Part shown: positions 18,270-22,719 of the stretch, in pieces
How the letters are laid out: the number at the start of each line of letters is the position of its first letter
Numbering within the stretch: the stretch's first letter is position 1
DNA from: Prorocentrum cordatum
Taxonomy: Eukaryota > Sar > Dinophyceae > Prorocentrales > Prorocentraceae
Length of the DNA: 22,719 nt
Direction of reading: 5' to 3'
Assembly: GCA_963575745.1 (NCBI GenBank)
Contig: CAUYUJ010011478.1
Span: 1 to 22,719, forward strand
Made by a program: the position numbers and the translations under genes
Notes under the pieces: generated by a model
What the model saw: only the letters and a program-made list of their open reading frames with translations
What the model was told of the DNA's origin: nothing
Databases searched by the model: none

Positions 18270-18361
18270 TACTCGGGCTGCAGTCGAAAACCCAGTTTTT
18301 TCTGTTTTGTTTTAGTTGCTTGTCTTAGTTGTTTATGTTTTTATTCTTTATTGTTTTAAAT
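18270..18361. other. T-rich spacer
   Basis: T-rich sequence (TGTTTTGTTTTAGTTGCTTG and further T runs) between the GC-rich fragment and the start of the 102-bp repeat element. No gene is seen. Confidence 0.5.
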
Positions 18362-18572
18362 AATTACCCTGGCGACGTACCCAACCCCTGCGCAACAGCG
18401 GGGCGCAAATAGTTTTGGATACTTTATAAGGGGGCGATGACGGAGCGAGGGTTACATATGTCTGCAGACGGAATTCGGGAGACTCGCAGGACACTGGCTA
18501 CAGGAAAAGGGCTTGATAAAGCTGATGATTTACAATTCCTGAGCACTCCTAGCCACTTCGAAAACGGGGATC

Positions 18573-20343
18573 ACAGCAGCCCTCGAAAGTGGCGACAGGT
18601 TCACAGATCGCAGCCCCCCAGGGATGGCGAGGTCTCATTTGAATCTGCCCCGTGGCCCTCACTGTGCTGGGCCCCCAAGCAGGCCTCGAAAATTGGCGGC
18701 AAGTTTCGCTAGATTCGCAGCCGCCCCCATGGATGGCGAGGTCTAATTTGAATCCGCGCGTTCCCGCACTGTGCTGGCCCCCCCAGCAGGCCTCGAAAAT
18801 GGCGACAGATTCACAGATCGCAGCCCCCCAGGGATGGCGAGGTCTAATTTGGGTCCGCCCGTCGCCCTCACTGTGCTGGGCCCCCAGCAGGCCTCGAAAA
18901 TGGCGACAGTTTCGCAGATCGCAGCCCCCCAGGGATGGCGAGGTCAAATTTGAATCCGCGCGTGGCCCTCACTGTGATGGGCCCCCCAGCAGGCCTCGAA
19001 AATGGCGACAGTTTCGCAGATCGCAGCCCCCCAGGGATGGCGAGGTCTAATTTGAATCCGCGCGTGGCCCTCGCTGTGCTGGGCCCCCGAGCAGGCCGGC
19101 CTCGAAAATGGCTACAGTTTCGCAGATCGCAGCCCCCCAGGGATGGCGAGGTCTAATTTGAATCTGCCCGTGGCCCTCACTGTGCTGGGCCCCCCAGCAG
19201 GCCTCGAAAATGGCGACAGTTTCGCAAATCGCAGCCCCCCAGGGATGGCTAGGTCTAATTTGAATCAGCCCGTGGCCCTCACTGTGCGGGGCCCCCCAGC
19301 AGGCCTCGAAAATGGCGACAGTTTCGCAGATCGCAGCCCCCCAGGGATGGCGAGGTCTAATTTGAATCTGCCGCAATTACCCTTTATGCCGGACCCCCCA
19401 GCAGGCCTCGAAAGTGGCGACAGTTTCACAGATCGCAACCCCAGGGATGGCGATGTCTAATTTGAATCTCCCGCGGTTACCCTCTATGCCGGACCCCCCA
19501 GCAGGCCTCGTAAGTGGCGACAGTTTCACAGATCGCATCCCCCCAGGGATGGCGAGGTCTAATTTGAATCTGCCGCGGTTACCCTCTATGCAGGACCCCC
19601 CAGCAGGCCTCGAAAGTGGCGACAGTTTCACAGATCGCAGCCCCCCAGGGATGGCGAGGTCTAATTTGAATCTGCCGCAATTACCCTTTATGCCGGACCC
19701 CCCAGCAGGCCTCGAAAGTGGCGACAGTTTCACAGATCGCAGCCCCCCAGAGATGGCGAGGTCTAGTTTGAATCTGCCGCGATTAACCTTTATGCTGGAC
19801 CCCCCAACAGGCCTCGAAAGTGGCGACAGTTTCACAGATCGCAGCCCCAGGGATGGCGAGGTCTAATTTGAATCTGCCGCGATTACCCTCTATGCCGGAC
19901 CCCCCAGCAGGCCTCGAAAGTGGCGACAGTTTCACAGATCGCATCCCCCCAGGGATGGCGAGGTCTAATTTGAATATGCCGCGATTACCCTCTATGCTGG
20001 ACCCCCCAGCAGGCCTCGAAAGTGGCGACAGTTTCACAGATCGCAGCCCCCCAGGGAGGGCGAGGTCTAATTTGGATCTGCCGCGATTGCCCTCTATGCT
20101 GGACCCCCCAGCAGGCCTCGAAAGTGGCGACAGTTTCACAGATCGCAGCCCCCCCCCCCAGGGATGGCGAGGTCTAGTTTGAATCTGCCGCGATTACCCT
20201 CTATGCTGAGCCCCCCAGCAGGCCTCGAAAGTGGCGACAGTTTCACAGATCGCAGCCCCCCAGGAATGGCGAGGTCTATTTTGGATCTGCCGCGATTGCC
20301 CTCTATGCTGGACCCCCCAGCAGGCCTCGAAACTGGCGACAGT
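18573..20343 (+). repeat. 102-bp tandem repeats of copy 1, two subfamilies
   Basis: Unit landmark CCTCGAAAATGGCGACAG; steps are about 100-102 bp (for example 18892, 18994 and 19506, 19608). Up to about 19368 the units carry CCCGTGGCCCTCACTGTGC. From about 19370 to 20310 they carry CCGCGATTACCCTCTATGC together with AAAGTGG and TTTCACAG. Since 102 is 34 codons, open frames such as MARSNLNLPVALTVLGPP run through the array; they are artefacts. Confidence 0.92.
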
Positions 20344-20440
20344 TTCACAGCCCCCCGCAGGCAAGACAGAAAGAGACAGGAAAGAGGCGGGAGGCGGGAG
20401 GAGGAAGGACGCGACCACACTGCTCTATTCAAAACGAATA

Positions 20441-20460
20441 CCCAACCAAGGAGGGTTGGG
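20441..20460. repeat. Terminal hairpin of copy 1
   Basis: CCCAACC and GGTTGGG are perfect 7-base arms around the loop AAGGAG. The same 20 bases end copy 2 at 22037-22056. The next base after copy 1 is the first base of copy 2. Confidence 0.85.
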
Positions 20461-20679
20461 AATTACCCTGGCGACGTACCCAACCCCTGCGCAAAAGCGG
20501 GGCGCAAATAGTTTAGGATACTTTATAAGGGGGCGATGACGGAGCGAGGGTTACATATGTCTGCAGACGGAATTCGGGAGACTCGCAGGACACTGGCTAC
20601 AGAAAAGGGCTTGATAAAGCTGATGATTTACAATTCCTGAGCACTCCTAGCCACTTCGAAAACGGGAATCACAGCAGGC

Positions 20680-21970
20680 CTCGAAAGTGGCGACAGGTTC
20701 ACAGATCGCAGCCCCGCAGGGATGGCGAGGTCTCATTTGAATCTGCCCGTGGCCCTCACTGTGCTGGGCCCCCCAGCAGGCCTCGAAAATGGCGGCAGTT
20801 TCGCAGATCGCAGCCCCCCAGGGATGGCGAGGTCTAATTTGAATCCGCGCGTGGCCCTCACTGTGCTGAGCCCCCCAGCAGGCCTCGAAAATGGCGACAG
20901 TTTCGCAGATCGCAGCTCTCCAGGGATGGCGAGGTCTAATTTGAATCTGCGCGTGGCCCTCACTGTGCTGGGCCCCCCAGCAGGCCTCGAAAGTGGCGAC
21001 AGTTTCACAGATCGCAGCACCCCAGGGATGGCGAGGTCTAATTTGAATCCGCGCGTGGCCCTCACTGCGCTGGGCCCCCCAGCGGGCCTCGAAAGTGGCG
21101 GGAGTTTCGCAGAGATCGCCCCCCCCCACAGCCCCCAGGGATGGCGAAGGTCTAATTGAATCCGCGCGTGGCCTCACTGTGCTGGGCCCCCCAGGCAGGG
21201 CCGGCCCGAAAATGCGACAGTTTCACAGATCGCAGCCCCCCCAGTGATGGCGAGGTCTAATTTGAATCTGCGCGGGGCCCTCACTTTGCTGGGCACCCCA
21301 GCAGGCCTCGAAAATGGCGGCAGTTTCACAGATCGCAGCCCCCCCCCCAGGGATGGCGAGGTCTAATTTGAATCTGCGCGTCGCCCTCACTGTGCGGCCC
21401 CCAGCAAGGCCTGAAAAGGCGACCAGTTGTCGCAGATCGCAGGGCCCCCCCCCCCACCCCAGGGGGGGATGGCGAGGTCTAATTTGAATATGCCCGTGGC
21501 CCTCACTGTGCTGGGGCCCCCAGCAGGCCTCGAAAATGGCGACAGTTTCGCAGATCGCAGCCCCCCAGGGACGGCGAGGTCTAATTTTAATTTGCCCGTG
21601 GACCTCACTGTGCTGGGCCCCCCAGCAGGCCTCGAAAATGGCGACAGTTTCGCAGATCGCAGCCCCCCCACAGGGATGGCGAGGTCTAATTTGAATCTGC
21701 CCGTGGCCCTCACTGTGCTGGGCCCCCCAGCGAAAATGGCGGCAGTTTCGCAGATCGCAGCCCCCCAGGGATGGCGAGGTCTAGTTTGAATCTGCCCGTG
21801 GCCCTCACTGTGCTGGGCCCCCCAGCAGGCCTCGGAAATGGCGACAGTTTCGCAGATCGCAGCCCCCCAGGGATGGCGAGGTCTAATTTGAATCTGCCCG
21901 TGGCCCTCACTGTGCTGGGCCCCCCAGCAGGCCTCGAAAATGGCGACAGTTTCGCAGATCGCAGCCCCCC
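20680..21970 (+). repeat. 102-bp tandem repeats of copy 2
   Basis: Units from landmarks near 20680, 20779, 20882, 20985, 21088, 21199, 21306, 21408, 21527, 21630, 21735 (partial), 21831 and 21937. One unit near 21735 lacks CAGGCCT. All long frames here are repeat-derived. Confidence 0.9.
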
Positions 21971-22036
21971 GCAGGCAAGACAGAAAGAGGCGGGAGAAGA
22001 AGGGACGCGACCACACTGCTCTATTCAAAACGAATA

Positions 22037-22056
22037 CCCAACCAAGGAGGGTTGGG
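22037..22056. repeat. Terminal hairpin of copy 2
   Basis: Same perfect 7-base-arm hairpin as at 20441-20460, preceded by the shared tail (TCTATTCAAAACGAATA). Confidence 0.85.
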
Positions 22057-22606
22057 AAAAAATGGTTGACGGTATGCCGCCGGCACCCAGTCTTGTGGGG
22101 CGGGTGTGATGGGGGGAATCTTGGCCATATCGTCCTGCCAACGAGCGAGATGGACCGAATTTGGAAAAAACAAATCTTTTGTTTCTCTGTGGCCTGTCGA
22201 ACAAAGCTGAGATGACGCTTGGGGTCGCTCTTTGCAGACTGAATCCGCTGGGCTTCTCCGATGTCAGAAGGTATGGCGCCTGGAGCGGGAAATCCGGCCG
22301 CGCGAAGTCAAGTCGCAGCATGGAGGGCCATGCTCCTTCAGAGCTTTAGGAGCACGTCTAGTGTTATTCGCAAAGAAGTTATGGAAGACTGAAGAAGACG
22401 AGGGAGATACTTTCAGCGAGATGTGCGTTGTGCCAGTTCAAACGGGACCTTCTTGACTCTGTCGAGAACCACGTGGGAGGATGCCTGGGCGGCTTCGCTA
22501 TTAGCGTTGGGCAGCTGGAGGGCCCTTCGACTTGTGTAGTCCAGAACCCGGATAGCGGGGCGTTCGAAGGGCGTGGGAGTGCCTGGCCGAGCACGCTGGC
22601 AGGACC

Positions 22607-22648
<42 letters not shown>

Positions 22649-22719
22649 CCGAAAGACCTTCTGGAGAGCTTCCCGGCATGCGCATTGGGCAACGCTTAGA
22701 AATGGCCCTTCAGAGTGCC
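22057..22719. other. Unique flank, no gene recognised with confidence
   Basis: About 660 bases without tandem repeats except the GA tract. Two weak open frames exist: plus 22232-22456 (74 codons, contains KKLWKTEEDEGDTFSEM) and minus 22413-22685 (90 codons, with poly-Leu/Ser encoded by the GA tract followed by RPAIRVLDYTSRRALQLPN). Either could be an exon fragment, but neither shows a recognisable domain, and their mutual overlap means that at most one is real. Confidence 0.4.
22609..22645 (+). repeat. (GA)n microsatellite, about 18 units
   Basis: Uninterrupted GA dinucleotide run. It creates the Leu-Ser repeat seen in the minus-strand frame across it. Confidence 0.95.

Larger units (their letters stand above)
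18362..20460 (+). mobile_element. 102-bp-repeat element, copy 1 (leader, repeats, hairpin tail)
   Basis: It begins AATTACCCTGGCGACG. A leader of about 210 bp follows, almost identical to that of copy 2, then about 18 tandem units, then a tail from GCAGGCAAGACAGAAAGAG to a perfect terminal hairpin CCCAACC-AAGGAG-GGTTGGG (20441-20460). Copy 2 follows with no spacer. No enzyme is encoded. The leader motif ACCCAACCCC near 18380 is mirrored by GGGTTGGG at the 3' end. A terminal hairpin and head-to-tail copies recall Helitron-like elements, but the CTRR 3' end of canonical Helitrons is absent. Confidence 0.6.
20461..22056 (+). mobile_element. 102-bp-repeat element, copy 2
   Basis: Same leader (AATTACCCTGGCGACG, with TTTATAAGGGGGCGATGACG at about 20522) and same tail and hairpin (22037-22056) as copy 1. 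About 13 units lie between, all essentially of the CCCTCACTGTGC subfamily. Units near 21120-21440 contain small insertions and deletions and C-run length changes. Downstream of the hairpin the sequence is unique (AAAAAATGGTTGACGG). Confidence 0.6.

Noticed and set aside
19105-19130. A possible second spliced-leader relict (minus strand CTGTAGCCATTTTCG)
   Set aside because: It is one substituted unit of the 102-bp repeat; the other units read CTGTCGCCATTTTCG, and the sequence after TTTT does not match the SL.
18652-22109. Repetitive frames such as MARSNLNLPVALTVLGPPAGLENG
   Set aside because: They are encoded by the 102-bp repeat (34 codons) and open in several phases and on both strands.

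Overview
The window is nuclear DNA of a eukaryote, almost certainly a dinoflagellate. The deciding evidence is a near-complete relict spliced-leader sequence (complement of 14653-14674, about 19 of 22 bases matching the dinoflagellate SL). It sits at the 5' end of a GC-rich coding segment on the minus strand. No rRNA, tRNA, CRISPR array or bacterial-type operon was recognised. The species cannot be named from the sequence.

Layout. (1) 1-11690 is a 108-bp satellite. It runs in one orientation to about 2435, flips at a small palindrome, and continues inverted to about 11690, with units decaying toward the right edge. The first block has a clear higher-order order of three unit types, about 324 bp per cycle. 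(2) The inverted satellite is interrupted by three copies of a composite element (3037-4029, 4344-5323, 5335-7020). Each has a conserved leader, a CAGCCT hexamer tract, a 73-bp minisatellite and a conserved tail, bounded by a 10-12 bp inverted repeat. (3) A different 666-bp element with a perfect 20-bp inverted repeat interrupts it at 10045-10710. (4) 11821-15130 holds a (TG)n tract split by the SL-bearing retroposed gene copy (12235-14674, minus). Its reading frame is broken twice and carries an in-frame TGA. (5) 15135-17580 holds C-rich repeats, a phased array of the 12-bp palindrome TGTGAATTCACA, and a foldback-like structure in which repeat arms in opposite orientation flank a CCCCACTGTCC minisatellite. 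(6) 17590-18060 is another (TG)n tract abutting a short Ala-rich coding-like fragment. (7) 18362-22056 holds two head-to-tail copies of an element with a conserved leader, 102-bp tandem repeats and a tail ending in a perfect hairpin. (8) 22057-22719 is mostly unique flank with a (GA)n tract.

Most long open frames here are artefacts. Both main tandem repeats have periods that are multiples of three (108 and 102 bp) and lack stops in several frames, so arrays read as repetitive proteins on both strands. The only convincing protein-coding signal is the degraded retrogene. The main biological interest is a set of at least three repeat-carrying element families that appear to share a terminal layout: a TTAYYCYGGC-like end, then a short motif that returns inverted at the other end. 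Two of these families sit in the linker or body of the satellite without disturbing its phase.
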